This document shows positions 38,025 through 49,022 of a DNA stretch of 64,000 bases, in pieces. The position numbers and the translations under genes were made by a program. Each line of letters starts with the position of its first letter. Position 1 is the stretch's first letter. The notes under the pieces were generated by a model, which saw only the letters and a list, made by a program, of their open reading frames with translations, was not told the origin of the DNA and did not search any database. Origin of the DNA: Amaricoccus solimangrovi (GTDB lineage: Bacteria; Pseudomonadota; Alphaproteobacteria; Rhodobacterales; Rhodobacteraceae); contig NZ_VFRP01000007.1 in NCBI RefSeq assembly GCF_006385685.1, positions 124,001 through 188,000 of the forward strand, written 5' to 3'.

Positions 38025-38432
38025 ATGACAGCCGAGACCAGAACCTACAGGGTGACGCGTTCCGAGGAGGAATGGCGCCGGATGCTCACGCCCGAGCAAT
38101 ACGCGGTGATGCGCGGCCATGGCACCGAACGCCCGGGAAGCTGCGCGCTCCTCGCCGAGAAGCGCCCCGGCACCTTCGCCTGCGCCGGCTGCGGCGCGCC
38201 GCTCTTCGAGGGGCGGGACAAGTTCGAGAGCGGCACCGGCTGGCCGAGCTTCAACGAGCCGCTCGCGGACGCCGTCGAGACCGAGACCGACCGGAGCCAC
38301 GGCATGCTCCGGACCGAGGTGCATTGCGCCACCTGCGGCAGCCATCTCGGGCATGTCTTTCCCGACGGGCCGCCGCCGACCGGGCTGCGCTACTGCATCA
38401 ATGGCGTGGCGATGGATTTCGTCCCGGCGTGA
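38025..38432 (+). CDS. msrB: Peptide-methionine (R)-S-oxide reductase
   Basis: 135-aa MsrB, which reduces methionine-R-sulfoxide in proteins. It has the two zinc CxxC pairs (ACAGCGAPLFEG and HCATCGSHLGHVFPDG), the FESGTGWPSFNEPL substrate strand, and the catalytic Cys in LRYCINGVAMDFVPA. No signal peptide, so cytoplasmic. The ATG at 38025 follows CGGAGGAAGAGGCG; an earlier in-frame start at 37968 lacks support. Downstream is a series of hairpins. Confidence 0.96.
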   Translation: MTAETRTYRVTRSEEEWRRMLTPEQYAVMRGHGTERPGSCALLAEKRPGTFACAGCGAPLFEGRDKFESGTGWPSFNEPLADAVETETDRSHGMLRTEVHCATCGSHLGHVFPDGPPPTGLRYCINGVAMDFVPA

Positions 38433-38443
38433 GTGCGGGCGAT

Positions 38444-38546
38444 CCGGGGCCTTTGCCCCGGACCGCGCGGAGCGGCCCTTTGGCCGCGAGTCCTTTTTCT
38501 CCCCGCCTGTTGGCGGGGCCCCTCGTCCCGGCCCGTTGGCCGGGAC
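38444..38546. repeat. Cluster of four small GC hairpins with 4-nt loops
   Basis: Four separate perfect inverted repeats follow the msrB stop. They are CCGGGGC-CTTT-GCCCCGG (38444-38461), GCGGCC-CTTT-GGCCGC (38472-38487), CCCCGCC-TGTT-GGCGGGG (38501-38518) and GTCCCGGCC-CGTT-GGCCGGGAC (38525-38546). The TCCTTTTTCT between hairpins 2 and 3 makes hairpin 2 a good intrinsic terminator for msrB. The set looks like a mosaic of REP-like palindromic units. The rest of the 293-bp gap (to 38725) holds a weak hairpin near 38565 and nothing else I recognise. Confidence 0.7.
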
Positions 38547-38725
38547 GGACTGCCCGATAGATTTCATGCCCATATGAAACATGGGAAGAAGCGAGCATCG
38601 AAGGCGCGCCCGGCGGGGCGAAGAGCCGGCGGGTTGCCACGGGCGAAGGTCGCGGAGCGCGCCGCGGGCGGGGCCTTGCCAGCAGCGCGGCGCCCGACGC
38701 GGCGCCACCGCCCGGAGGGCCCTTC

Positions 38726-39604
38726 TCAGGCGCCGTCGGCGACGCGGACCAGGTACCTGCCGTATTCGGTCTTGAGATAGGGCGCGGCCAGCGCGCGCAG
38801 TTCGTCCGCGCTGATCCAGCCCTGGGCGAAGGCGATCTCCTCCGGGCAGCCCATCTTCAGGTTCTGCCGGTCCTCGATCGTGCGCACGAAATTGCCCGCC
38901 TCGAGCAGGCTCGCATGCGTGCCGGTGTCGAGCCAGGCATAGCCGCGCCCCATCCGCTCGACATTGAGCAGCCCCTCGGCGCGGTAGGAATTCAGGAGCT
39001 CGGTGATCTCGAGCTCGCCCCGCGGGCTCGGCCGCACCTTCGCCGCGCGCGCGGGCGCCGAGCCGTCCAGCACGTAGATCCCGGTCACCGCGAAGTTCGA
39101 CCGGGGCTTCTCGGGCTTCTCCTCGATCGAGAGCACCCGGCCCTCGGCGTCGAAATCGACCACGCCGTAGCGTTCCGGATCGGAGACGCGGTAGCCGAAG
39201 ACCGTGCCCCCCTCGGCCCGGCCCGCCGCCGAGCGCAGCAGTTCGGGCAGGCCGTGGCCGAAGAAGATGTTGTCGCCGAGCACCATGGTCGAGGCCGCGC
39301 CGCCGAGGAACTCCTCGGTCAGCACATAGGCCTGGGCGAGCCCCTCGGGTCTGGGCTGCGTCACATAGGTGAAGGACATGTTCCACTGCGAGCCGTCGTG
39401 GAGCAGCCGGCGGAACTGGTCCTGGTCGGCGGGCGTGGTGATGATCGCGATCTCCCTCAGCCCCGCCAGCATCAGCACCGACAGCGGATAGTAGATCATC
39501 GGCTTGTCGTAGAGCGGCAGCAGCTGCTTCGAGAGCGAATGGGTGATCGGATAGAGACGGGTGCCGGAACCGCCGGCCAGAACGATGCCCTTGCGGGAAC
39601 TCAT
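38726..39604 (-). CDS. rfbA: Glucose-1-phosphate thymidylyltransferase
   Basis: 292-aa RmlA: dTTP + glucose 1-phosphate to dTDP-glucose + PPi, the first step to dTDP-L-rhamnose. Signature LAGGSGTRLYPITHSLSKQL at the N-terminus, DKPMIYYPLSVLMLAGLREI, GDNIFFGHGLPELL, and YAWLDTGTHASLLEAGNFVR near the C-terminus. It is last in the rfbBDA operon; its ATG overlaps the rfbD stop (ATGA). It converges on msrB. Confidence 0.96.
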   Translation of the reverse strand: MSSRKGIVLAGGSGTRLYPITHSLSKQLLPLYDKPMIYYPLSVLMLAGLREIAIITTPADQDQFRRLLHDGSQWNMSFTYVTQPRPEGLAQAYVLTEEFLGGAASTMVLGDNIFFGHGLPELLRSAAGRAEGGTVFGYRVSDPERYGVVDFDAEGRVLSIEEKPEKPRSNFAVTGIYVLDGSAPARAAKVRPSPRGELEITELLNSYRAEGLLNVERMGRGYAWLDTGTHASLLEAGNFVRTIEDRQNLKMGCPEEIAFAQGWISADELRALAAPYLKTEYGRYLVRVADGA

Positions 39605-40473
39605 GAAACCTCTTCCTTCGAAAGCTCGGCGACGACGCGGTCGAGCCCCGCGCGCCAGTCGGGCTGGGCGATGCCGAAGACGCGGGCGATCCTGCCGCAG
39701 TCGAGCACCGAATTCGCCGGGCGCCGCGCCGGGGTCGGCCAGTCGGCGGTCGCGATCGGCGTCACGCGGGGCCGCCGCTCCCAGCCGGCGGCGGCGAAGA
39801 TCGCCTCGGCGAATTCGGCCCAGCTGACCGCGGGCGCGCCCGCGAAATGGTAGATCCCCGGCGCGCCCGCGCCGTCGCGGCGCGCCCGCGCGATGGTCCA
39901 GAGCGCCCTGGCGATGTCGCGCGCCGGCGTCGGGCCGCCGCGCTGGTCGCCCACGACGCGCATCTCCTCGCGCGCGCGGCCGTGGCGCAGCATCGTCTTC
40001 ACGAAATTGCCGCCATGGCTCGAGAAGACCCAGGCCGTGCGCAGGATGACCGCGTCGCCGCCCGCCGCCAGCACCGCCTCCTCGCCCGCCCGCTTGCTCG
40101 CGCCATAGACGCCGAGCGGCCCGGTCGGGTCGTCCTCGCGCCAGGGGCGGCCGGGGGCGCCGTCGAAGACATAGTCGGTCGAGACATGCAGGAAGGGCAC
40201 GCCCTTCGCCGCCGCCGCCCGCGCCATCGCACCGGGGGCGGCGGCGTTGATCGCCCGGGCGCGTTCCGGCTCCGCCTCGGCCCGGTCGACGGCGGTATGG
40301 GCGGCGGCGTTGATCACCACCTCGGCGTCGCTTTCCGCGATCCGCGCCGCGCAGGCGGCCGCGTCGGAGAGGTCGGCCGCGGCGCGGTCGAGCACGGTCA
40401 GCCGCGCCCCCCCGGCGGTGCGCGCGAGTTCGCGGGCGACCTGCCCGGTCGCGCCGAAGATCAGCGCCCGCAT
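39601..40473 (-). CDS. rfbD: dTDP-4-dehydrorhamnose reductase
   Basis: 290-aa RmlD, an extended SDR making dTDP-L-rhamnose in the last pathway step. Nucleotide-binding IFGATGQVARELART, VINAAAHTAVDRAEAEPERA, the FLHVSTDYVFDGAPGRPW strand, the catalytic YGASKRAGE and a C-terminal RPANSVLDCGRIARVFG. Start ATG at 40473 overlaps the rfbB stop; the open frame further upstream is antisense/out-of-frame shadow of rfbB. It needs the epimerised product of RfbC, whose gene is not in this operon. Confidence 0.96.
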   Translation of the reverse strand: MRALIFGATGQVARELARTAGGARLTVLDRAAADLSDAAACAARIAESDAEVVINAAAHTAVDRAEAEPERARAINAAAPGAMARAAAAKGVPFLHVSTDYVFDGAPGRPWREDDPTGPLGVYGASKRAGEEAVLAAGGDAVILRTAWVFSSHGGNFVKTMLRHGRAREEMRVVGDQRGGPTPARDIARALWTIARARRDGAGAPGIYHFAGAPAVSWAEFAEAIFAAAGWERRPRVTPIATADWPTPARRPANSVLDCGRIARVFGIAQPDWRAGLDRVVAELSKEEVS

Positions 40474-41525
40474 CAGCCGGCGGCCTTCAGGCCGAGCCGT
40501 TCGAGCTTGTAGCCGCGTTCCTGGATCGCCTGCCACCAGGGGCGGTTCTCGAGATACCAGGCCACCGTGCGCTTGAGCCCCTCGTCGAGCGTGACCGAGG
40601 GCCGCCAGCCGAGCTCGGCCCGGATCTTCGAGGCGTCGATCGCATAGCGCAGGTCGTGGCCGGGGCGGTCCTTCACGAAGGTGATGAGCCGCTCGCGCGG
40701 CGCGCCGGCCGGGTCCATCTCGTCCATCAGCGCGCAGATCCGGCGCACGATCTCGATGTTCGTCGCCTCCGCGTCGCCGCCGATGTTGTAGCTCTCCCCG
40801 ATCCGGCCCTTCGTCACCACCGTCAGCAGCGCCTCGGCGTGGTCCTCGACATAGAGCCAGTCGCGCACGTTGATCCCCTGGCCGTAGACCGGGATCTCGC
40901 GCCCGGCGAGCGCGTTCAGGATCACGACAGGGATGAGCTTCTCTGGGAAGTGGTACGGCCCGTAGTTGTTCGAGCAGTTCGAGAGCACGACCGGCAGGCC
41001 GTAGGTCTCGCCCCAGGCCCGCGCGAGATGGTCGCTCGCCGCCTTGGAGGCGGAATAGGGCGAGTTCGGCGCGTAGGGCGTCGTCTCGGTGAACTTGCCC
41101 GTCTCCCCGAGCGTGCCGAACACCTCGTCGGTCGAGATGTGGTGGAAGCGGAAGTCCCGCCCGGCCCTGTCGCGGCTCCCGCCCCAGTAGCTCCGCGCCG
41201 CCTCGAGCAGCGTGTAGGTGCCGGTGATGTTGGTGTCGATGAAGGCCGCCGGCCCGTCGATCGAGCGGTCGACATGGCTCTCCGCGGCGAGATGCATCAC
41301 CGCGTCGGGTTCGTGCGCGGCGAAGACGCGGTCGAGCGCGGCGCGGTCGCGGATGTCGACATGTTCGAAGGCGTAGCGCCCGTTCGACGCCACCGCGTCG
41401 AGATTGGCGGGATTGGCCGCGTAGGTCAGCGCGTCGACATTGACGACGGCGTGGCCCGCCGCGATCGCCCGGCGGACCACCGCCGAACCGATGAAACCCG
41501 CGCCGCCGGTCACCAGCAACTTCAT
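40473..41525 (-). CDS. rfbB: dTDP-glucose 4,6-dehydratase
   Basis: 350-aa RmlB: dTDP-glucose to dTDP-4-keto-6-deoxyglucose. NAD-binding [38 protein letters not shown], the active-site [30 protein letters not shown] and [20 protein letters not shown]. First gene of rfbBDA. The 246-bp gap to the divergent tamA start (41526-41771) holds both promoters; near tamA there is an imperfect palindrome GTTAGCGGGCCGTTAAC (41718-41734). Confidence 0.97.
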   Translation of the reverse strand: MKLLVTGGAGFIGSAVVRRAIAAGHAVVNVDALTYAANPANLDAVASNGRYAFEHVDIRDRAALDRVFAAHEPDAVMHLAAESHVDRSIDGPAAFIDTNITGTYTLLEAARSYWGGSRDRAGRDFRFHHISTDEVFGTLGETGKFTETTPYAPNSPYSASKAASDHLARAWGETYGLPVVLSNCSNNYGPYHFPEKLIPVVILNALAGREIPVYGQGINVRDWLYVEDHAEALLTVVTKGRIGESYNIGGDAEATNIEIVRRICALMDEMDPAGAPRERLITFVKDRPGHDLRYAIDASKIRAELGWRPSVTLDEGLKRTVAWYLENRPWWQAIQERGYKLERLGLKAAG

Positions 41526-41771
41526 GACAAACTCCAGACTCGATACCGGGCGCCGCCCCCGTCGCCGCGGAAGCGAAGATGCCCCCGTATCCCCCGGGGT
41601 GCAAGCGCCGCGGGGGGTCCGGTCCGCCGGGCGTTGCCATTTTGCAGAAGGAAGCGAAACAATTCCATGGGAGGGCGCGTTGGGGTTGAGGGTCCGGGGG
41701 ATTTCTCTAGTCTCTCCGGTTAGCGGGCCGTTAACAAGAAACTGACTCGAGAGCAGGAGCAGGGAGAACCC

Positions 41772-43691
41772 ATGATCGCGTCGCGCTGTGGCGGCCTCGT
41801 CGCCGGACTCCTCATGGGCGCCGCGGTGATCGTGCCTGGTCCGGCCGCCGCCTTCTCCATCTTCGGCTTCCATCTCTGGGGCGAGGAAGAGAATCCGGAC
41901 CGCGTCGACGTGATCGACCCGCTCGACTATACCGCCACGCTCACCGTGACGGGCGATACCGATCTCGAAGGCACGGTCGAGAAGGCCTCCGCGCTCTATG
42001 CGAACCGGGAGCAGCCGGCCTCGGGCCGCGCCGGGCTGCTGTCGCGGGCCAAGGCGGATTACCGCCGGATCCTCGGCGCGCTCTACGAGGCGGGCTATTA
42101 CGGCCCCTCGATCAGCATCCTCGTCGCGGGCCACGAGGCGGCGGATCTCTCGCTCGCGGTCGACCTGCCGGCGAAGGTGCCGGTGGCGATCGCGGTCGAT
42201 ACCGGGCCGAAGTTCGACTTCGGCCAGCTCACCGTCGTCAACCCGCCGCCGCCGATGGACACCCGGCGCCAGCGCCTGACCACGCCGGCCTCGCTCGGCT
42301 TCCAGCCGGGAGAGACGGCCGAGGCCGGCGCGATCGGCAAGACCTCCGACCTCGCCATCGCCCACTGGCGCATGCGCGGCCATGCGAAGGCGGCGGAGAC
42401 CGGGCGCGAGGTCGTCGCGGACCATCCCGCGAGCCAGCTCGACGTCGCGCTGACCTTCGACCCGGGCCGCGAGGCGCGCTACGGCCCGACGAGCGTGGTC
42501 GGCGCGACGCGCACCGACCCGGAATTCATCAGGTTCATGACCGATCTCGACGAGGGCGACCGGTTCGATTCGACCGAGATCGCGCGCTCGCAGGCGCGGC
42601 TCGGCCGGCTCGGCATCTTCCGCTCGATGCGGATCGAGGAGGCCGACGAGATCGCGCCCGACGGCACGCTGCCGATGACGGTGCGCGTCCAGGACCGCAA
42701 GCCGCGCTCGCTCGGCTTCGGCGGCACCTATTCGACCATCGACGGGCTCGGGCTCGAGGCCTACTGGATGCACCGCAACCTCTGGGGCCATGGCGAGCGG
42801 CTCCGCTTCGACGCGAGCATCGAGGGGCTGCTCGAACAGCTCGACCCGGCCGATTACGACTACAACGTCGGCGTCACCTTCACCAAGCCCGGCGTCTACA
42901 GTCCCGACACCGATTTCGTGACCGGGCTCGCGGCGAAGCAGCTCGATTACGACACCTATCGCGAGACCTCGCTCAGCGGCAACATCGGCTTCTCGCAGCA
43001 GTTCGGCGACCGGCTGACCGGCGATCTTTCCGCCTTCTTCTCGAAGGCGCGGTTCGAGGACATCTACGGCACCCGGAACTTCTTCACCCTCGGCGCGCTC
43101 GGCAACCTCACCTACGACATCCGCAACGACCCGCTCGATGCCACGCGCGGCTATTTCATCCAGGCCTCGCTCCAGCCGTTCTACGAATTCGAATACGGCA
43201 ATCCGGCGGTGCGGGGCACGCTCGAGGGGCGCTACTACTATTCCCTCGTCGGGCTCGACACGCTCGTGCTCGCGGGCCGGGTCAAGGTCGGCAGCTACTA
43301 CGGCCCCGGCGCGGCCGAGAGCCCGCCGGACCTGCTCTTCTTCGCCGGTGGCGGCGGCTCGGTCCGGGGCTACGCCTACCGCTCGATCGGCGTGACGACG
43401 ACGGTCGACGGCGAGGAGGGCACGATCGGCGGCCGGGGCCTCTTCGAGGGATCGGGCGAGGCGCGCTACCGCATCAGCGAGAGCTTCGGCGCCGTCGCCT
43501 TCACCGACGTCGGCTTCGTCACCGCCGATCCGCGCTTCTCCGGCGAGCATGACACCAAGATCGGCGTCGGCGCCGGCTTCCGGTACTTCTCCCCCATCGG
43601 CCCGCTCCGCGTCGATCTCGCCACGCCGCTCGAACCCGAGGCGGGGGATTCGCGGATCGCGCTCTACATCGGCATCGGCCAGGCCTTCTGA
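41772..43691 (+). CDS. tamA: Outer-membrane translocation protein TamA (Omp85 family)
   Basis: 639-aa outer-membrane barrel with a signal peptide (ending near PGPAAAFS), POTRA domains (about 50-310; e.g. [20 protein letters not shown] and [20 protein letters not shown]) and the C-terminal 16-strand Omp85 barrel (about 325-639) with [18 protein letters not shown], the conserved loop VRGY. It ends in Phe (IGIGQAF), the outer-membrane C-terminal signal. Length and the tamB gene 14 bp downstream favour TamA over BamA, which would be larger with five POTRA domains. It works with TamB in moving phospholipids and/or autotransporters to the outer membrane. Confidence 0.95.
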   Translation: MIASRCGGLVAGLLMGAAVIVPGPAAAFSIFGFHLWGEEENPDRVDVIDPLDYTATLTVTGDTDLEGTVEKASALYANREQPASGRAGLLSRAKADYRRILGALYEAGYYGPSISILVAGHEAADLSLAVDLPAKVPVAIAVDTGPKFDFGQLTVVNPPPPMDTRRQRLTTPASLGFQPGETAEAGAIGKTSDLAIAHWRMRGHAKAAETGREVVADHPASQLDVALTFDPGREARYGPTSVVGATRTDPEFIRFMTDLDEGDRFDSTEIARSQARLGRLGIFRSMRIEEADEIAPDGTLPMTVRVQDRKPRSLGFGGTYSTIDGLGLEAYWMHRNLWGHGERLRFDASIEGLLEQLDPADYDYNVGVTFTKPGVYSPDTDFVTGLAAKQLDYDTYRETSLSGNIGFSQQFGDRLTGDLSAFFSKARFEDIYGTRNFFTLGALGNLTYDIRNDPLDATRGYFIQASLQPFYEFEYGNPAVRGTLEGRYYYSLVGLDTLVLAGRVKVGSYYGPGAAESPPDLLFFAGGGGSVRGYAYRSIGVTTTVDGEEGTIGGRGLFEGSGEARYRISESFGAVAFTDVGFVTADPRFSGEHDTKIGVGAGFRYFSPIGPLRVDLATPLEPEAGDSRIALYIGIGQAF

Positions 43692-43705
43692 TTGGAGAAA
43701 GCCAC

Positions 43706-46700
43706 GTGAAACGGCTGCTCGCGCTCATCGCCCTTCTCAGCTTCTGCGGACTCGCCGCCCTGGCCCAGTCCGAGGGCGACGAGAACGACAACGGCTTCCT
43801 GATCAACATGCTGCAGAACCAGCTCTCGGGACCGGGGCGGCAGATCCGCGTCTCCGGCGTCAGCGGGCTGCTCTCCTCGCAGGCGCGCATCGAGGAGGTC
43901 ACCGTTTCCGACGACAAGGGCGCCTGGCTGACGCTCCACAACGTCGCGCTCGACTGGACGCGCTCCTCGCTGCTGCTCGGCCGGGTCAACATCAACCGGC
44001 TCGCCGCCGACGAGATCGACCTCGCCCGCCGCCCCGAGATCCCGCCGACGCCGGTGCTCGAACAGACCGAGGCGAAGCCGTTCCAGGTGCCGGAACTGCC
44101 GGTCCGGATCCGGCTGCAGGAGCTTGCGATCGCGCGCTTCTCGCTCGGGGAGCCGGTGGCGGGCGTGGCGGCGGAGCTTTCCGTCAACGGCAGCCTGAAC
44201 CTCGCCGGCGGCGCGCTCGACACCACGCTCGCCGCGAAGCGGCTCGACCCGCCGGGCGGCACGCTCGACCTCCGGGCGAGCTTCGCGAACGACACGCGCC
44301 AGCTCGGCCTCGACCTGCATCTCCAGGAACCCCAGGGCGGGCTCGTCTCGACGCTCCTCGACATCGAGAACCAGCCGCCGATCGACCTGCGCCTGACCGG
44401 CGACGGGCCGCTCGACAACGTCGACATCCGCCTCGCGCTCGACGCGGCGGGCGAGCGGCTCGCCGAGGGCACGCTGGCGCTGCGCGGAAGCGACGAGGGG
44501 CTCGGCTTCAAGGCCGATTTCAAGGGCGCCATCTCGCCGCTCGTCCCCGCCCCCTATCGCGAATTCTTCGCCGGCGAGACGGTGCTGAGCGCGAACGGCC
44601 TGCGCCGGAAGGAAGGCGGCACCCGGCTCGACGCGCTCTCGCTCCAGGGCGCGGTCCTCTCGCTTCAGGGCAGTTTCGACACGACCGCCGACGGCTTCCC
44701 GCGCTCGGTCGATCTCACCGGCTCGCTCGGCGATCCGAAGGCGGCGCCGGTCACGCTGCCGGTGCCGGGCGGCGCCACCACGCTCAACTCCGCGCGGCTC
44801 TACCTCTCCTACGGCCAGCAGACGCGCTGGAACGGCCTCGTCGTGCTCGACCGTCTCGCCGCGCGCGGCATCGAGATGGAGGACGTGACGCTCGACATGG
44901 GCGGGCTCGCGGAGAATATCGAGGATCCGGCGAAGCGCTCCGTCACCCTCGCGCTGCAGGGACTCGCGACCGGCGTCACCGCCCGGGATCCCGCGGTCGC
45001 CCAGGCGATCGGCGACCGGTTCGACCTCTTCGCCGACGCGGCCATGCCCGCGGGCGGGCCGGTCGAGGTGCGCCAGCTCCAGCTCTCGGGCACCGGCCTC
45101 TCGATCTTCTCCTCCGGCACGCTCAGGGACTGGGTCTATGACGGGCGCAATTCGGTCCGGGTCGACGACCTCGCGCCGCTCGGCGCGCTCGCCGGCCGCG
45201 ACCTCGGCGGCGCGGTGGATCTCGACGCGAACGGCTCCGTGAGCCCGCTCAGCGGCGGCTTCGACCTCACGCTCGCCGGGACCGCGACCGACGTGACGAT
45301 CGGCGATCCGCGGGTTGACGCGCTGATGGCGGGCGAGACGACGCTCGAAGGCCGCGCGGTGCGCGACCAGAACGGCATCCGGACCGAGGGGCTCCGGATC
45401 GGCAACGCGCAGTTCTCCGTCGCCTCCGACGGCCGCGTCTCGTCGAGCAGCACCGATTTCACCTTCGACGCGCGCGTGGCCGACCTCGGCCTGGTCGACC
45501 CCCGGCTCGGCGGCGAACTGACCGCCTCGGGCACGGCCAAGGGCACGGGCGGCGAGATCGGCGTCGATTTCGACGCCCGCGTCCCCGAGGGCAAGCTGAT
45601 GGACCGGCCGCTCACCGGCGCCGATCTCGGCTTCACCGGCACGCTCGCCGGGTTCGGCGGCCCGGGGATGACGGTCCGGGGCGACATCCGGGGCGGCGGC
45701 GAATTCGACGGCCAGAGCCTCGCGCTCGCCGGCAACATCGACACGACCGGCGGCCAGCAGGAGATCAGCGGCCTGCGCGTCGCGGTCGGCCCCAACACCG
45801 TCGCGGGCGATCTCACCCGCGCCCGGGACGGGCTTCTCACCGGGAAACTGGCGGTCCGCGCGCCCGACATCGCGCCGATCGCCGCCCTCGCCCTCACCGA
45901 GGGCTCGGGCTCGATCGAGGCCGATCTCGCCTTCGCACCCGAGAACGGGAAACAGGGCGTCGACGTCTCCGCCAATGGCCGCGACATCGTCGTGGCGGGC
46001 AATGCGATCGAGAGCCTCGAGCTCGACGCGGCCATTTCCGACGCGCTCGGCGTGCCGCTGGTGAACGGGACGCTCGCCGCGCGCTCGATCCGCGCCGGGG
46101 GGCTCGAGATCGCCTCGGTCGATGCGAAGGCGGAGCAGGCGGGCGAGAACCGGATGACCTTCTCCGCCGACAGCCGGCTCGCGATCGGCACGCTGATCGA
46201 CACGACCGGCGCGGTCGAGCAGCTCGAACCCGGCATCGCCGTCACGCTCGACACGCTGCGCCTGCGCCAGGATCCGCGGATCGCGACGCTGACCGCGCCC
46301 GCGACGATCACCGTGAAGGACGGCGCGACCACGCTGACCCCCCTCAAGCTCGATTTCGGCACCGGCAGCCTCAGCGCGCAGGGCACCATCGCGGATACGT
46401 TCGACCTCGACGTGGTGCTCGACGCGCTGCCGCTCGACATCGCGAACGCGATCGCGCCGGCGCTTGGCGCGGCGGGCGAGATCACCGGCACCGCGCGCGT
46501 CACCGGCGCGCGCGCCGCGCCGGACGTCGATTTCGACGTCGCCGCCTCCGGTCTCGGCGTCGCGGCGACGCGGAACGCCGGCGTGCCGCCGCTCGCGCTC
46601 ACCGCCACCGGCGCGACCGAGAACGGCCGGCTCGGCCTCGACGCCGCCGCCAGCGCGCCGAACGGGCTCGACCTCCGCGTGACCGGCGGCGTGCCGATGG

Positions 46701-48340
46701 CCCAGGGCGGCGCGATGGATCTCGACGTGACGCTCGCGAGCCTGCCGCTCGCGATGGTCGACGGGCTCGCCGGCAACCAGGGGCTGCGGGGCGACGTGAC
46801 CGGCGGCGCGAAGGTGACCGGCACCTTCGCCGATCCCCGCGCGAGTTTCGAGCTCAACGGCGACGGGCTCAGCATCGACACGCTCGCCGCCGGCGGGACC
46901 GGCCCGCTGACGCTGCGCGCGCGCGGCGATTTCGCCGACCAGACCGTGACGATCGCAGAGGCGCGGCTCGGCGGCGGCGACGGGGTCGATTTCAACGCCT
47001 CGGGGCGGATCCCGCTCGCCGGCTCCGGCCTCGACGTCTCGGGCTCGGGCGCCCTGCCCCTCTCGCTCGCGAACGCCTTCCTCGCCGGGCGCGACGCGCA
47101 GGCGGCCGGCCTCGCGCGGCTCGACTTCCGCGCCACCGGGGCTCTGACCGCGCCGGTGCTCTCGGGCTCCGTCCGGCTGAGCGGCGGCACCTTCGTCGAT
47201 CCGCAGACCAACGTGCGCCTCAACGACATCGCGCTCGACGCGGCGCTCGCGGGCGACACGGTCGAGATCCGCGACCTCTCGGCCAACGCGGCGGCGGGCG
47301 GCGGGCTCGCCGCCTCGGGCACGATCGGCCTCGGCGCCGGGCTGCCGGCGGATCTCGACCTGCGGATCAACAACCTGCGCTATACCGACGGCGCGATGGT
47401 CGCGACCCGGCTCTCCGGCAACCTCTCCGCCACCGGGCCGCTGCTCGGCGACGGGCTGATCAGCGGCCAGGTCAATCTCGGCGACACCGAGATCTCGATC
47501 GCGGAGGGGCTCGGCGCCGGCGCCTCGGCCAATCTCGAACAGGTGATCCACCACCTGCCGCCCCCGCGCGTGAGCGAGACGCTCGGCCGCGCCGGGCTCG
47601 GGGTCGAGGATCTGGCGGCGGCGGAGGAGGCCTCATCGGGCGGCGGCTCGCCGCTCCGGCTCGACGTGCTGGTGCGCGCCCCCCGGATCTTCGTCCGGGG
47701 CCGCGGCCTCGACGTCGAACTGGGCGGCGAGACCCGGATCCGGGGCACCGTCTCGGACGTGCAGCCGGTCGGGCAGTTCGACCTGCGCCGCGGCCGGCTC
47801 TCGATCCTGAACCAGCGCCTCGATTTCGACGAGGGCTCGCTGACGCTGGTCGGCAATCTCGATCCGCAGATCCATTTCGTCGCCTCGACGGAATCCGAGG
47901 ACGTGACCGCCTACATCACCGTGGAGGGCAGCGCGACGGCGCCGGAGATCAAGTTCACCTCCGATCCGGAACTGCCGCAGGACGAGGTGCTGGCGCGCAT
48001 CCTCTTCAACCGCGCCTCCGACAGCCTCTCGCCCTTCCAGCTCGCCCAGCTCGCGGCCGCCGCCGCCGAACTCGCCGGCGGCGGCGGCGGGCTGATGGAC
48101 CAGGTCCGCTCCTCCGCCGGCCTCGCCGATCTCGACATCGTGACGCAGGACAACGGCTCGCTCGCCCTGCGCGCCGGGCGCTACGTCAGCGACAGCGTCT
48201 ATGTCGACGTGCAGACCGGCGCCGACGGCGTCAGCCAGGCCGAGGTCCAGATCGAGCTCACGCCCCGCGTCGACGCCCGCGGCTCGGTCGGCAGCGACGG
48301 CAACACGACGCTCGGCCTCTTCTACACGCGCGACTACTGA
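43706..48340 (+). CDS. tamB: Translocation/assembly module TamB (DUF490)
   Basis: 1544-aa AsmA-like protein with an N-terminal signal anchor ([19 protein letters not shown]) and a very long repetitive beta-rich body that forms a groove spanning the periplasm. The C-terminal DUF490/TamB domain (about 1190-1544) has [80 protein letters not shown] and ends LGLFYTRDY. The start is GTG at 43706 with GGAGAAA ahead, 14 bp after tamA, so the pair is an operon. A bridge-like lipid transport role is now favoured for this family. Confidence 0.95.
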   Translation: MKRLLALIALLSFCGLAALAQSEGDENDNGFLINMLQNQLSGPGRQIRVSGVSGLLSSQARIEEVTVSDDKGAWLTLHNVALDWTRSSLLLGRVNINRLAADEIDLARRPEIPPTPVLEQTEAKPFQVPELPVRIRLQELAIARFSLGEPVAGVAAELSVNGSLNLAGGALDTTLAAKRLDPPGGTLDLRASFANDTRQLGLDLHLQEPQGGLVSTLLDIENQPPIDLRLTGDGPLDNVDIRLALDAAGERLAEGTLALRGSDEGLGFKADFKGAISPLVPAPYREFFAGETVLSANGLRRKEGGTRLDALSLQGAVLSLQGSFDTTADGFPRSVDLTGSLGDPKAAPVTLPVPGGATTLNSARLYLSYGQQTRWNGLVVLDRLAARGIEMEDVTLDMGGLAENIEDPAKRSVTLALQGLATGVTARDPAVAQAIGDRFDLFADAAMPAGGPVEVRQLQLSGTGLSIFSSGTLRDWVYDGRNSVRVDDLAPLGALAGRDLGGAVDLDANGSVSPLSGGFDLTLAGTATDVTIGDPRVDALMAGETTLEGRAVRDQNGIRTEGLRIGNAQFSVASDGRVSSSSTDFTFDARVADLGLVDPRLGGELTASGTAKGTGGEIGVDFDARVPEGKLMDRPLTGADLGFTGTLAGFGGPGMTVRGDIRGGGEFDGQSLALAGNIDTTGGQQEISGLRVAVGPNTVAGDLTRARDGLLTGKLAVRAPDIAPIAALALTEGSGSIEADLAFAPENGKQGVDVSANGRDIVVAGNAIESLELDAAISDALGVPLVNGTLAARSIRAGGLEIASVDAKAEQAGENRMTFSADSRLAIGTLIDTTGAVEQLEPGIAVTLDTLRLRQDPRIATLTAPATITVKDGATTLTPLKLDFGTGSLSAQGTIADTFDLDVVLDALPLDIANAIAPALGAAGEITGTARVTGARAAPDVDFDVAASGLGVAATRNAGVPPLALTATGATENGRLGLDAAASAPNGLDLRVTGGVPMAQGGAMDLDVTLASLPLAMVDGLAGNQGLRGDVTGGAKVTGTFADPRASFELNGDGLSIDTLAAGGTGPLTLRARGDFADQTVTIAEARLGGGDGVDFNASGRIPLAGSGLDVSGSGALPLSLANAFLAGRDAQAAGLARLDFRATGALTAPVLSGSVRLSGGTFVDPQTNVRLNDIALDAALAGDTVEIRDLSANAAAGGGLAASGTIGLGAGLPADLDLRINNLRYTDGAMVATRLSGNLSATGPLLGDGLISGQVNLGDTEISIAEGLGAGASANLEQVIHHLPPPRVSETLGRAGLGVEDLAAAEEASSGGGSPLRLDVLVRAPRIFVRGRGLDVELGGETRIRGTVSDVQPVGQFDLRRGRLSILNQRLDFDEGSLTLVGNLDPQIHFVASTESEDVTAYITVEGSATAPEIKFTSDPELPQDEVLARILFNRASDSLSPFQLAQLAAAAAELAGGGGGLMDQVRSSAGLADLDIVTQDNGSLALRAGRYVSDSVYVDVQTGADGVSQAEVQIELTPRVDARGSVGSDGNTTLGLFYTRDY

Positions 48341-48359
48341 GCGCGCCCCCGCGCGGCGC

Positions 48360-48390
48360 GGCCGGCGCCGCGCCCCGCCGGGCGCCGGCC
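48360..48390. terminator. Bidirectional hairpin between tamB and the BamE-like gene
   Basis: Perfect 10-bp inverted repeat GGCCGGCGCC / GGCGCCGGCC with an 11-nt loop, in the 51-bp gap between convergent genes and ending 1 bp before the stop of the BamE-like gene. No T-tract. Confidence 0.55.
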
Positions 48391-48391
48391 G

Positions 48392-48880
48392 TCACAATCC
48401 GGCGCCGGTCTGGGTGCCCACGCCCTGCTGCTGGAACTGCGAGCCGTCCATGTTGAGGATGTTGCCGAAGAGCTGCTGCAGCACGCCCAGCTGCTGGCCG
48501 CCGGTCTCGGTCGTCTCGTTGGCGAGATCGACGATCCGCCCGTCCTTGACGCCGTAGCGGGCGAGGCCGGTCACCACGCCCTCCTGGTTGTAGGTGACGG
48601 CGAGAACCTTCCGGTCGAGCACCTTCGGCGCGTGATAGGTGTAGTTCTCGAAGGTGCTCTCGACATAGTACCAGGCCGAATCGCGCATCACGCCCGCGCC
48701 CGCCGGCAGGCCGAGGGTTTCCTGCACCGTCGCCATGGTCGACACGCCGGGCCTGATCCGGGCCACATCCGCCTCCGGCGGCATGTAGCCATGCACGTGC
48801 AGCGTCGGCGAACAGGCCGCGAGCGAAAGCCCCGAGACTATCAGGGCGGCGGCCAGGGCGCGCGTCGCGCTTGAGGGCAT
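48392..48880 (-). CDS. bamE: BamE/SmpA-OmlA-like outer-membrane lipoprotein
   Basis: 162-aa lipoprotein of the SmpA/OmlA (BamE) family, an accessory part of the BAM complex. The signal peptide carries a lipobox (LSLAAC, Cys about residue 23). The domain then reads LHVHGYMPPEADVARIRPGV, ATVQETLGLPAG and SAWYYVESTFENYTYHAPKV, VLAVTYNQEGVVTGLARYG. It has a Gln/Gly-rich tail of about 35 residues. The ATG at 48880 follows GAGGACGAG; the longer open frame antisense to yceD was rejected. Divergent from yceD, as in many Rhodobacterales. Confidence 0.92.
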   Translation of the reverse strand: MPSSATRALAAALIVSGLSLAACSPTLHVHGYMPPEADVARIRPGVSTMATVQETLGLPAGAGVMRDSAWYYVESTFENYTYHAPKVLDRKVLAVTYNQEGVVTGLARYGVKDGRIVDLANETTETGGQQLGVLQQLFGNILNMDGSQFQQQGVGTQTGAGL

Positions 48881-49022
48881 CTCGTCCTCGTTCTTGATCC
48901 GAATTTCCCTTGCTCCCCTACTCCCGGCATGGTCTAAATTCAAGGAACTTGGGCGGGCCGGACAGGACCGCGCCCTGGCCGCCCCGGGCCTCGCCCGGAT
49001 CCGCGCCCCGATAGGACCAGCC

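Noticed and set aside
38398-38640. 80-aa minus-strand open frame after msrB
   Set aside because: It covers the hairpin cluster and has no ribosome site or sensible composition.
36171-38725. Long minus-strand open frame upstream of rfbA sequence
   Set aside because: Antisense to sat-cysC and msrB and simply in frame with part of another shadow; no family motifs.
41772-43691. BamA
   Set aside because: Too short for five POTRA domains plus barrel, and followed directly by tamB.
43664-47554. 1296-aa minus-strand open frame antisense to tamB
   Set aside because: Composition is a mirror of GC-rich tamB codons (Arg, Glu, Gly, Ala, Val, Asp runs); no domain, no start signal, and tamB is clearly real.
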